NCBI GenBank assembly: GCA_016930595.1
Contig: JAFGGJ010000032.1
Span: 1-47,196, forward strand
Source of the DNA: Planctomycetota bacterium
GTDB taxonomy: Bacteria > Planctomycetota > SZUA-567 > JAFGGJ01
Direction of reading: 5' to 3'
Length of the DNA stretch: 47,196 nucleotides
This document shows, piece after piece, positions 1 to 7,383 of this stretch. The notes under the pieces were generated by a model. The model was not told the origin of the DNA, did no database searches, and was given only the letters and a program-made list of their open reading frames with translations. The position numbers were made by a program, and so were the translations under genes. How positions within the stretch are numbered: position 1 is the first letter of the stretch; every line of letters starts with the position of its first letter.

Positions 1-29
1 CCCGTTTTACCGTAGTTTCCGGAGCAAAC

Positions 30-82
30 TTAACCGGTTAACCGCTTGACTGTTGACCGGTTAACCGTTAACCGGTCAACCG
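30..82. repeat. Three 15-bp palindromic repeats forming a 29-nt near-perfect inverted repeat
   Basis: Positions 30-44 (TTAACCGGTTAACCG), 53-67 (TTGACCGGTTAACCG) and 68-82 (TTAACCGGTCAACCG) are three copies of one degenerate 15-mer. Copies two and three abut; eight bases separate the first from the second. Bases 52-80 also form an inverted repeat with two perfect 14-base arms (GTTGACCGGTTAAC and its complement) around one central base. The block lies downstream of the minus-strand gene ending at 131. It could be a transcription-terminating hairpin (there is no clear T-run), a protein-binding iteron-like array or a small dispersed element. The rest of 1-130 holds nothing else I can recognise. 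Confidence 0.75.
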
Positions 83-130
83 CCTCCCCGCGCACATCGC
101 AGCAAAACGCGATCCCGCCCCTTCCCCGCG

Positions 131-709
131 CTACGGAACCGCGATGTCGATGGCGGGGGGGAGGTCGACTTTAATGGGGAGGATGTCCTGGAGGGCGGTT
201 TTGGGGGAAACGGTGGGAATATCGGGCGGCCGAAGGCTTTTGGGGGACGCCGGCGGGAAAGACGGGCGTTCCATGGCGAATGGAGGCAGGGCGGGCTGGG
301 GCGGCTGGGGGAAGGCAATGGAAGGGCGTTCCGGAGGGGAGAGTGTGAGCGGGGCCATGTCCGGGGCGGGTATTTCCGGGAGCGGAAGGTCCGCCGCGAG
401 CTTGCCGCCGAGGACGGTGGAGGCTTTCGACGGCGCCGGCGAAGCGGGCGAGGGGGTTTCGACGGAGGGCCGGGCGTTGAGTTCGGGAGGAGAGAGTTCC
501 CACTGCGGGAGGCGCGGTGCGGCGGTATCGGCCTGGATGGACTTCGGTGCGACGGCGAGCGGGACGGTGAGACCGCGTATGGAAGCGGCGGAAGCAGGGA
601 TGTCGATATCGCGCAGAAGGAAGCGGCTGGTGAAGAAGTGGGCGGATGCGGCGGCGGCGCAAGCGGCGACAAAGGAGAGGAAGAGAATGACGGGATAGCG
701 GAAACGCAT
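131..709 (-). CDS. Proline-rich membrane-anchored or secreted protein, unknown function
   Basis: A 192-residue protein. Residues 5-25 are a hydrophobic signal or anchor segment after a short basic start (MRFR). The remainder is low-complexity and rich in Pro, Ala and Ser, with repeated PP/SP pairs and no recognisable fold. I chose the ATG at 709, one base after the upstream gene's TGA (711-713), with AAGGA-like bases before it; an in-frame start ten codons earlier would lie inside the upstream gene. The tight spacing implies co-transcription and probable translational coupling with the TPR protein. Pro-rich periplasmic linkers occur in TonB/TolA-type proteins, but I see no TonB C-terminal domain, so no function is assigned. 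Codons are C-rich on the coding strand, matching the strand bias of this part of the window. Confidence 0.6.
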   Translation of the reverse strand: MRFRYPVILFLSFVAACAAAASAHFFTSRFLLRDIDIPASAASIRGLTVPLAVAPKSIQADTAAPRLPQWELSPPELNARPSVETPSPASPAPSKASTVLGGKLAADLPLPEIPAPDMAPLTLSPPERPSIAFPQPPQPALPPFAMERPSFPPASPKSLRPPDIPTVSPKTALQDILPIKVDLPPAIDIAVP

Positions 710-710
710 G

Positions 711-2984
711 TCATTCGTCCTTCTTGACGGGTTGCGCAAGAGCCTTGTCTATTTCCCTGACGAGGGCGGTTTTGCCGAGCCGTGCGGCGGCGGTGCGCGA
801 TTCCTTGAGTGCGTCCGAGACGACGGCGGCGGAGCGGGAATCTTCGGGGCGGACCACCATGCCGACGTAGAGGAGATCGCTGAGGGCATCGTCGGGCTTG
901 CCGAGCCTGATGAGGGTTCTGCCGCGCAGGAGGAGAGCCCTGGAGCGGTAGTAGCCTGTAAGCGCGGGCAGTGCGTTTTCGACGAGCGTGAAGGCGTTGC
1001 CGGGCCGGTCAGCCTGGAGTTCGGCTTCCGCCTTGAAGAACCTTGCAAGTGCGGCGTCCGCGGAATTGACTTCATCCTGAGGGCGGGAAGCGAGGAAGAC
1101 GTCCATGTCAGAGGCGAGCTGGTCCCAGCGGCCTGTGGCGGAGTTGACCTGTGCGGAGGCGAGCATGGCGGATTTGCCGGCGGTCCCCGGGGCTTTGAGC
1201 GCCGGCTGGAGGCTCTGTGCAAGGCCCGCGGCCTTATCGGGAGGAAGCCTGAGAGCGAGCCAGACGGCCGATTCCGGGGGGAGGGGGAAGCCGAGGCTCT
1301 GTGCGGCTGCGATGCGGTTTTCGGCCGCGTGCAGGTCTCCCGCTTCAGCGAGAGCGAGGCCGGCCTGGTAGAGGAGCCTGGCCTTGACGGCGTTATCGGG
1401 GGCGAGTTCCGCGGCCTTGAGGAGGACGGAAGAGGCCTGCTGTTTGTCGCCTGACTGGTAATAGCCCCAGGCGAGGAGTTCTTCGGCGGGGAGGAGGCTG
1501 CGGGAAGGGCTGGAGGAGATATAGGCCTGAGCGAGCTGGACTATTTTGGCCGGCGGGGATTCTTTGGCCGCCAGAGCGAGGAGTGCTTCGCGCAGTGGAA
1601 GGACGCAGGGGTTGCCGGGATAGGCGGCGGCAAAGGCGGCGACACGGCTTTCGGAGTTATCGAGGTCGCCGGACTCGAGGGAATGTATGACGAGGAGAGC
1701 TTCGGCCCAGGCGGCGACGGGGGGTGTTGGAGAGGCCTTGAGGAGTTTTTCGAGGACGGGACGGAGCTTATCGGCGGGTGCGCCTTCGCCGTTAAGGAGG
1801 AGGGCTTCGAGGAAAGGCTGGATGGAAGGGGGGCCTGCGGCGATGGGTTTTTCGAGAAAGGACCTGAGAGCGTTCCAGTCGGGAAGTGCGGCGGCGGAAA
1901 CGGCGCCCAGAAGCCTGAGGTCGGCGGAGGTGGAGGGAGGGGTCTTGGGATCCTTGAGAGCGGCGGAGCAGATCTGCACGGTGGTTCTGGCATCGCCGGA
2001 GCGATAGGAAGACCACGCCCGGAGCCATGAGGCGAGCGGATCGCCGGCGGGGAGCTGAGAAGCGGTTTTATCGAGTGCATCGGAGTCGCCGGAGAGGAGA
2101 GTCGAGACGCAGACGGCGGGTGCGATGACGGCGGAAACGGATTTTGCGGGAGCGTCTTCGGACTGACCTGCGAAGCGTGCGGCGGAGGCGAGTTTTTCGC
2201 GTGCGCCCCTGTAGTCTTCGGCGGCGAGAAGAGCGAGGCCGTAGCCGGCGGCCCAGACGGCTTTTTCGTTATCTGACTGGAGGACGGAAGGGTTGACGGC
2301 GGCATAGTACTTGATGGCGTCGGGGGTTTTGCCGGAGCGCCTGGCGAGTTCGGCGAGGCGCAGGAGGGCGGCGGGGCGTGTCTTATCGAATTCGGAAGCC
2401 TTCTGGTAGGAGGCGAGAGCGGCGGCAGTGTCGCCGGCGTCGAGAGCGATGTCGCCTTTCACGAGGTAGGCGCTGGCGCCTGCGAAGCCGGAACCTTCGG
2501 CCTGCTGGACGATGCGTGAGGCTTCTTCGCTGCGGCCGGCGGCGACAAGGACTTTGGCGAGGAGGAAGGTCCGCAGGGCTTCGGCTTCAGGCGGAAGGCC
2601 CTTGAGTGAGGCGAGTGTGGAAGCCTGACCTTCGAGTTTATCGTTGATGATTTCGAGTTCCGCGGTGCGGAGTCTTGAGAGGGTGGCCTGAGGGCTCCTG
2701 GGGTAGTCCTTGTGGACGCGCTGGTAGGTTTCATAGGCTTTTTCGGTTTTGCCCGTACGGCGGAGGGATTCGGCGGCGAGCAGGAGTGCTCTTGGAGCAA
2801 GGCCGTCCTGCGGATGGGAGTCGACGAAGGCGAGGAAACTCGCAGCGGCGTCGTCATAGAGTCCCCTCGTGTAGAGGGTGGCGCCGACGGCATAAGTCGT
2901 TTCTTCGGCGGCGGAAGCGAGAACGCATGCGAGGAGCAGAGAGAAGCCCAAGGACGGCAGTGCCGCAGTTCTGAAACGCACCAT
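711..2984 (-). CDS. Secreted/periplasmic TPR-repeat protein
   Basis: A 757-residue protein. Residues 1-25 (MVRFRTAAL...LLLACVLASAAEE) form a typical cleavable signal peptide. The rest is almost entirely helical repeats of tetratricopeptide type. The first unit resembles the YbgF/CpoB and BamD style (ATLYTRGLYDDAAASFLAF, then LESRRTGK-like and YETYQRV segments), and about 15 degenerate units follow to the C-terminus. Such proteins usually scaffold envelope complexes. I chose the ATG at 2984 because the signal peptide begins there and GAAAGGT lies upstream; another in-frame start ten codons earlier is less likely. It is co-directional with the Pro-rich gene, which begins one base past its stop. 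It is divergent from the STAS gene, and a perfect TATAAT lies at 3033-3038 on its strand. Confidence 0.75.
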   Translation of the reverse strand: MVRFRTAALPSLGFSLLLACVLASAAEETTYAVGATLYTRGLYDDAAASFLAFVDSHPQDGLAPRALLLAAESLRRTGKTEKAYETYQRVHKDYPRSPQATLSRLRTAELEIINDKLEGQASTLASLKGLPPEAEALRTFLLAKVLVAAGRSEEASRIVQQAEGSGFAGASAYLVKGDIALDAGDTAAALASYQKASEFDKTRPAALLRLAELARRSGKTPDAIKYYAAVNPSVLQSDNEKAVWAAGYGLALLAAEDYRGAREKLASAARFAGQSEDAPAKSVSAVIAPAVCVSTLLSGDSDALDKTASQLPAGDPLASWLRAWSSYRSGDARTTVQICSAALKDPKTPPSTSADLRLLGAVSAAALPDWNALRSFLEKPIAAGPPSIQPFLEALLLNGEGAPADKLRPVLEKLLKASPTPPVAAWAEALLVIHSLESGDLDNSESRVAAFAAAYPGNPCVLPLREALLALAAKESPPAKIVQLAQAYISSSPSRSLLPAEELLAWGYYQSGDKQQASSVLLKAAELAPDNAVKARLLYQAGLALAEAGDLHAAENRIAAAQSLGFPLPPESAVWLALRLPPDKAAGLAQSLQPALKAPGTAGKSAMLASAQVNSATGRWDQLASDMDVFLASRPQDEVNSADAALARFFKAEAELQADRPGNAFTLVENALPALTGYYRSRALLLRGRTLIRLGKPDDALSDLLYVGMVVRPEDSRSAAVVSDALKESRTAAARLGKTALVREIDKALAQPVKKDE

Positions 2985-3032
2985 AACAGAGCTACCTTTC
3001 CCGCGAGCGGCCAATATAGGAGGTCTGTAATG

Positions 3033-3038
3033 ATTATA
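3033..3038 (-). promoter_or_regulatory. Candidate -10 box (TATAAT) for the TPR gene
   Basis: On the minus strand CTGTATAATCAT reads towards the TPR gene and ends about 49 bases before its ATG. The -10 hexamer is perfect but no good -35 box lies 16-18 bases upstream. A TG pair directly precedes it, as at two other TATAAT boxes in the window. Confidence 0.35.
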
Positions 3039-3146
3039 CAGCCGCGCCGAGGTATGGCACGGGCGGATTTTGCGCTTGAAGTTATCGGTGGCCGCCGGAC
3101 AATAAAGCGCGCGACACAGGCGAAGTGCAAGGAGCAGGAGGATACC

Positions 3147-3461
3147 GTGGAACCTTACGTGGTGCAGGGGTCGAATCTGATCGTGAGGGAGCAGAACCTG
3201 ACGCGTGAGGACGTGCGTTTCGACAAGGCGTGCCGGCAGCTTCTGGAAGGTCCCGGGGAAGCATTCACGATGGACCTATCCGGGGTGAAAGTGATAACGA
3301 GCACGTTCATAGGGATAATAGCGGTGACGTACCTGGATGCGCTACAGAACGGAAAGAAGATCACGGTGAAGGCGCCGACCAGGGTTCTTGACGTATTCCG
3401 GCTGGCGGGGTTCGAGGGCAAGATCGAGATGGTGGAAGTGCCGTTCAAGTCCGGGGCCTGA
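3147..3461 (+). CDS. STAS-domain protein (anti-sigma factor antagonist-like)
   Basis: A 104-residue protein made of one STAS domain: beta strands, then MDLSGVKVITSTFIGIIA, then the helix and KITVKAPTRVLDVFRLAGFE. This matches the SpoIIAA/RsbV layout, where the Ser/Thr after the DLSG strand (here the TST stretch) is the phosphorylation site in characterised partner-switch antagonists. The start is GTG 3147, five bases after a perfect AGGAGG (3136-3141); longer in-frame readings lack this signal. No anti-sigma kinase or PP2C phosphatase is adjacent, so partners are unknown. Because STAS domains also serve in lipid-asymmetry (MlaB) and transport systems, a partner-switch role is likely but unproven. 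Confidence 0.8.
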   Translation: MEPYVVQGSNLIVREQNLTREDVRFDKACRQLLEGPGEAFTMDLSGVKVITSTFIGIIAVTYLDALQNGKKITVKAPTRVLDVFRLAGFEGKIEMVEVPFKSGA

Positions 3462-3599
3462 TATTCGCCGGAAGGGTTTCCTGAAATCTGCAGGAGGCTG
3501 ATATTCACAGGCGTGTTGCGATGCGGCGGGCGGTGCCGGGTTTTTATCTGTTCGGGGTCGAGAAGAGAGCGGTTCAGCGTATTCTGAAGGGAAACGGAG

Positions 3600-4967
3600 A
3601 TGGGCAAAGCGAGAAGCAGGACATGCAGGCGGCAGGTGACGTTCATAGGAGCGAGTTATCTTTTCGTACACCAGGCCGTGAGAGACATGCTGCTGAACGG
3701 GGGTCTTGATGACACGGACATAGTCCTGTACGACATCGACGCCGCGCCGATGAAGCTGGAGAAAGACGTAATATCCAGGATGATAAGGCAGGCGGGCGCC
3801 GGGATGACGGTGCGGACGGCGAAGAGCCGCGCGGAGGCGCTGAAGGGAGCGGATTACGTGGTCGTGTCCGTGCTGGCGGGCGGCCTGGACATGGCGGAAA
3901 AGGACGACAGGATATGCCGGAAGCACGGCATAAGGCACACGGTGGGCGACACCATCGGGCCGATGTGCACGGCGCGCATGCTGAGGCAGGCGCCGCTGCT
4001 CCTGGACATAGCGCGCGACATGGAGAAGCTGTGCCCCGGGGCGCCGCTGCTGAGTCCCACCAACCCGATGGCGGGGCTGACGGGGGCGGTGAGCCGGTAT
4101 TCGGGGGTGAAGTGCATAGGGATATGCCACGGGACGCACTATGCGATGAGCATAATAGCGAAGAGCTACGGGGCGGGGATAGCCGACGTGCAGGTGAACG
4201 TGGTGGGAGTGAACCACCTGGGATTCATAGACAGGGTATGGGTGAAGGGTGAGGAGAAGGAGGTGGGGAAAGTAATCAAGAAGATATGGAAAGAAGCGCT
4301 GAAGGGTTACGACGACCCGGCCGGGCACGTGGACAAGGCGGAGGCGGCGATACGGTATGCGGAGATGGTGGGTTTTCTGCCGAACAACGGAGACCATCAC
4401 TTCATCGAATTTTTCCCGTGGTTCCTGGCGCCGCACACGTTCGACGGGAAGGGGAGGAACCGGTACGGGTATAACGGCCTGCTGCTGGACGTGCCGGCGA
4501 GGCGGAAGCGCAAGAAGACGATGAGGAAGCTGATAAGCGAGTGGGCGTACGGGAAAGAGGACATTCCCGACATGGACAAGTACGGGGGCGAGCACATACA
4601 GGACATCATACTGGGGCTCGAGGGCAGGGCCGTGGCGATGACGCTGAACCAGCTGCACCTGAACGTGCCGAACGAGGGGGCGGTTCCGAACCTGCCGCGG
4701 GAAGCGGTACTGGAGGTAAACGTGCGTCTCGGCAAGGGCGGTGCGAAGCCGGTCAAGAACCCGCCGCTGGACACCTACCGGTGGGGCGTGCTGGCGCCGC
4801 TGGTGGCCGTGAACGAGCTGGCGACGAAGGCCGCCGTGGAGAGGGACAGGATGGCGTTCAGGCAGGCGCTGCTGCTGGACCCGCTGCTGCATCGTTTCGA
4901 TTCAGCGGCGAAGCTCGAGGAAGAGCTGTGGGAGGCGAACAGGCCGTATTTCAAGGCGCAGAAATAG
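3600..4967 (+). CDS. Glycoside hydrolase family 4 (alpha-galactosidase/alpha-galacturonidase-like)
   Basis: A 455-residue protein with GH4 architecture. It has an N-terminal Rossmann segment for NAD (VTFIGASY near residue 13, VLYDID near 42). The family motifs are NP (N155-P156, SPTNPMAG), C176-H177 (GICHGTH) and N205-H206 (GVNHLGFI), followed by the NNGDHHFIEFFPW block. In characterised GH4 enzymes the Cys and second His bind Mn2+, and catalysis is an NAD-dependent oxidation-elimination. The sequence most resembles the alpha-galactosidase/alpha-galacturonidase branch rather than phospho-glycosidases, but the substrate cannot be fixed. The start is ATG 3600, with AAGGG eight bases upstream. 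It stands alone between the STAS gene and a csgG-like gene with its own promoter, without a sugar transporter. No signal peptide, so cytoplasmic. Confidence 0.85.
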   Translation: MGKARSRTCRRQVTFIGASYLFVHQAVRDMLLNGGLDDTDIVLYDIDAAPMKLEKDVISRMIRQAGAGMTVRTAKSRAEALKGADYVVVSVLAGGLDMAEKDDRICRKHGIRHTVGDTIGPMCTARMLRQAPLLLDIARDMEKLCPGAPLLSPTNPMAGLTGAVSRYSGVKCIGICHGTHYAMSIIAKSYGAGIADVQVNVVGVNHLGFIDRVWVKGEEKEVGKVIKKIWKEALKGYDDPAGHVDKAEAAIRYAEMVGFLPNNGDHHFIEFFPWFLAPHTFDGKGRNRYGYNGLLLDVPARRKRKKTMRKLISEWAYGKEDIPDMDKYGGEHIQDIILGLEGRAVAMTLNQLHLNVPNEGAVPNLPREAVLEVNVRLGKGGAKPVKNPPLDTYRWGVLAPLVAVNELATKAAVERDRMAFRQALLLDPLLHRFDSAAKLEEELWEANRPYFKAQK

Positions 4968-4998
4968 AGCGTTATGCGGGGCGGTCGAAGGTTCGAGT

Positions 4999-5027
4999 TT
5001 GTCTTGAAGCGGAGTTGGATGTATAAT
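4999..5027 (+). promoter_or_regulatory. Sigma-70 promoter for the CsgG-domain gene pair
   Basis: TTGTCT (4999-5004), a 17-base spacer and a perfect TATAAT (5022-5027). The expected transcription start is near 5034, giving a leader of about 55 bases before the ATG at 5089. Confidence 0.6.
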
Positions 5028-5088
5028 CATACATTGAGCCAAGGTGGCATCAGGCAACTACTGGAGGCACTTTGAAAGGAGTCTGGGC

Positions 5089-6198
5089 ATGAGGACGTGG
5101 AAGATACTGCCGGTGCTGGTGCTGGCAAGCATTGTGTTTCCCGTGCGTGCGTCGGCGCGGTCGAGGGTGGACGTGGACGAGGTTATCAAGGAGCAGTGGG
5201 TAGCGTATTTCGACTTTCCCAAGAGGGGCCTGAAGAGGGCGAGCAAGATTCTGGTCGAGACGATGATGCCCGGGATCGTGGCGGATTACACGAAGCAGGA
5301 AGACTACTGGTACTACGTGAAGTACTCGGACTACAGAGGACCCAAGCAGCGGCTGGCGGTGACGGAATTCGAGAACAAGGTGCCGCAGCAGTTTCATTCG
5401 ATGGTGCCGCTGGCGGACCTGGAATCGCAGCTTGTGACGGCGGTTTTTGCGACGAACCGGTACGTGCTGGTGGAACGGAAGGAGATAGCGAAGGTCATCC
5501 AGGAGCAGGATTTCGGGGCTTCGGGGAGGGTAGCGAAGCCGTCGGCGGCCCAGATCGGGCAGGTGCTGGGAGCGCAGTTCCTGGTGGAAGCGGCGATAAC
5601 GCAGTACATTCCGAACGCGGCGAATTTCGCCGCCGGGGGGGGCGGTATCGGGAGCAAGGCGGCCGGAGGGCTGGCGTTCAACCGGAAGCGTGCAGAGCTG
5701 ACGATGAACATGAGGATAATCGATGCCACGACGAGCGAGATCATAGCGAGCGTGCAGAAAACCGGCTGGCAGGCGAGCTGGGGCCTGGGCACGGGCGCCG
5801 TCGGGGGAGGAGCGAGCGGCGTGGCGGGGGCGGGTTCGACGGGCGGGCGTGCGCTGAACATCGGCAGGGCGGCGGAATCCTGCATGGCGAAGATGGTGTA
5901 CGAAGTCGTCGGGGCGCTGAAGGAGAAGGCGTGGCAAGGCAGCATAATGCTGGTGAAAGGCACGCAGGTGTACGTGAACGCCGGCGAGACGATGGGAATG
6001 CAGCGAGGGATGGTGCTGCGTGCCATGTCCAAGGGTGAAGAGCTGGTGGATCCGGAGACGGGCCTGGTGCTCGGTTCAGAAACGACCGAGATCGGGACCA
6101 TAACGATCACGGACGTGAAAGAGAAGTGGTCGATAGCGTCGGTGACGTCCGGCTGCCAGGGGCTCAAGAAGGGCGACATGGTCGAGTTCGTACGGTAG
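5089..6198 (+). CDS. CsgG-domain envelope protein with C-terminal SH3-like domain
   Basis: A 369-residue protein with a signal peptide (residues 1-22, ending near VRASA). The central part is a CsgG/Curli-assembly domain: LAVTEFENKVPQQF, then ATNRYVLVERKEIAKVIQEQ, then GQVLGAQFLVEAAIT, then MRIIDATTSEIIAS, including a glycine-rich stretch of the type found in CsgG-like proteins. The last ~75 residues form a separate beta-rich domain (VYVNAGETMGMQRGMVL, DPETGLVLGS, KKGDMVEFV) resembling FlgT-C or SH3-like domains. The start is ATG 5089, seven bases after AAAGGAG; an in-frame start 15 codons earlier would spoil the signal peptide. It lacks an obvious lipobox Cys, so a true CsgG pore is doubtful. 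It is probably co-transcribed with the next CsgG paralogue, 27 bases downstream. Confidence 0.8.
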   Translation: MRTWKILPVLVLASIVFPVRASARSRVDVDEVIKEQWVAYFDFPKRGLKRASKILVETMMPGIVADYTKQEDYWYYVKYSDYRGPKQRLAVTEFENKVPQQFHSMVPLADLESQLVTAVFATNRYVLVERKEIAKVIQEQDFGASGRVAKPSAAQIGQVLGAQFLVEAAITQYIPNAANFAAGGGGIGSKAAGGLAFNRKRAELTMNMRIIDATTSEIIASVQKTGWQASWGLGTGAVGGGASGVAGAGSTGGRALNIGRAAESCMAKMVYEVVGALKEKAWQGSIMLVKGTQVYVNAGETMGMQRGMVLRAMSKGEELVDPETGLVLGSETTEIGTITITDVKEKWSIASVTSGCQGLKKGDMVEFVR

Positions 6199-6225
6199 TT
6201 CGCAGAGCGAGACAAGGGGATACAG

Positions 6226-7233
6226 ATGAGAATACTACTGAGTGCAGTGGCCGTACTTGCATGTGCGGGGATTCTGTGCCCGGCGGCATGCGGGCAGGAG
6301 GATCTCGGGCCGACGCCTGAGCGGCCGAAGCCGCCCGAACAGAGCGCCGTAGTAGCGCCGACGGAGGCGGACATTCTTGCGGAAGAGGCCGGCGAAAAGG
6401 CCGGAGCCGCTGAAAAAGCGGCGGATGCGGGGAAGGCAAGGCCGGCGGTGCGGCCGGGAGTGCCGAGGGTTGCGGTGCTGCCTTTTATTAATGCCACCGG
6501 AAGCGCAGGTGCGCCGGAGGCCGCCGCGCGATCAGCCGCGCCGGTGCTGGTGAACCTGCTGGTGAATTCGGGGCGTGCGGACGTCGTGGAACGGAGGCGT
6601 CTGGAAGAGGTCATCGCCGAAGTGAACTTCGGCCAGAGCGGCCTCGTAGAGCCCGGAACGGCCGTGAAGATGGGCAAGCTCCTGGGGGTCACGCACATAG
6701 TCACGGGGACGATCCAGCGTGCGGACAGGAAACGCGAGGTGATCAAGGCGTACGGGATCGAGTCCACGAAGGACACGTACAACGTTACCATGCTGGTAAG
6801 GGCGGTAGACGGGGCTTCGGGGAGGATAGTCTACTCGGAGAAGGCGTCGCAGGAGCAGGTCGAGATAATAACGCAGTACACGACGAAGAGCGAAACGGAC
6901 ATCATGACGCCGCTGGCCGAAGATGTGCTGCAGAGCGTCGTGGGAGCGCTGATCGACAGGATTGCTCCGCAGAAGAAAGACGTGGAAAAGCACGGCTTCA
7001 GGATAAGCAGCGTGCCGAACGGGGCCGACGTGGAGATAGACGGGTTATTTGAGGGGAACTGTCCGCTCGAGACGGATCTCGAGATCGGCGTTCACACGGT
7101 AAAGGTGTCGCTGCCCGGTTTTGAGGAATGGGAGAAGAAAGTGCGTATAAGCGGCAAGACGAAGCCGATGGTTGCGCGACTGCGAGAGAAGACCACGTCG
7201 GATACGAACGTGAGCGTCAACGTAAGACCGTAA
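6226..7233 (+). CDS. CsgG-domain protein with C-terminal PEGA domain
   Basis: A 335-residue protein. An N-terminal signal peptide (MRILLSAVAVLACAGILCPAA) is followed by a Pro/Ala/Glu-rich linker to about residue 78. Next comes a CsgG-type domain (VAVLPFINATGSAGA, NSGRADVVERRRLEEVIAEV, GKLLGVTHIVTGTI, VDGASGRIVYSEKAS). A PEGA domain ends the protein (SSVPNGADVEIDGLFEG, then VKVSLPGFEEWEKKVRI). PEGA domains are surface or carbohydrate-associated beta domains, often in envelope proteins. Shared motifs (VERR/K-xxLEEVI and G-LLG-T/AxFxV) mark it as a paralogue of the preceding gene. ATG 6226 has AAGGGG six bases upstream. The pair may form a secretion or assembly complex, but no curli-like substrate gene lies in the window. 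Confidence 0.8.
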   Translation: MRILLSAVAVLACAGILCPAACGQEDLGPTPERPKPPEQSAVVAPTEADILAEEAGEKAGAAEKAADAGKARPAVRPGVPRVAVLPFINATGSAGAPEAAARSAAPVLVNLLVNSGRADVVERRRLEEVIAEVNFGQSGLVEPGTAVKMGKLLGVTHIVTGTIQRADRKREVIKAYGIESTKDTYNVTMLVRAVDGASGRIVYSEKASQEQVEIITQYTTKSETDIMTPLAEDVLQSVVGALIDRIAPQKKDVEKHGFRISSVPNGADVEIDGLFEGNCPLETDLEIGVHTVKVSLPGFEEWEKKVRISGKTKPMVARLREKTTSDTNVSVNVRP

Positions 7234-7256
7234 CTTCGTAACAAGTGCCGGATGAG

Positions 7257-7290
7257 ACGGGGCCGTGCCCGAGGCACGGCCCCGTTTTTT
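7257..7290 (+). terminator. Rho-independent terminator after the CsgG-domain pair
   Basis: A 13-bp perfect stem (7257-7269 with 7273-7285, core GGGGCCGTGCC/GGCACGGCCCC) with loop CGA, followed by six T residues at 7285-7290. It lies about 25 bases after the stop at 7233 and insulates the purine operon. Confidence 0.92.
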
Positions 7291-7325
7291 GTAACATTGG
7301 GCATTACAGGGGGTTATGGCTGTGC

Positions 7326-7353
7326 TTGACTGGGCGGAGGCAACCCCTAAAAT
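7326..7353 (+). promoter_or_regulatory. Sigma-70 promoter of the purine operon
   Basis: TTGACT (7326-7331), a 16-base spacer and TAAAAT (7348-7353), each matching 5 of 6 consensus bases. Transcription would start near 7360, only about 24 bases before purF, which leaves no room for a purine riboswitch in the leader. Confidence 0.7.
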
Positions 7354-7383
7354 TACCCTGTGCAGAGCCGGCCAGGGGAGAGA

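Noticed and set aside
144..698. Plus-strand open frame opposite the proline-rich gene
   Set aside because: Low-complexity Gly/Arg/Ser translation; the minus-strand frame has a signal peptide and is coupled to the TPR gene.
3055..3080. TGGCAC...TTGCGC as a sigma-54 promoter for the STAS gene
   Set aside because: The GG and GC elements are separated by 14 bases rather than the required 10.
7291..7383. Purine riboswitch or PurR-type box upstream of purF
   Set aside because: The predicted leader is about 24 bases, too short for a riboswitch, and no convincing inverted repeat overlaps the promoter.
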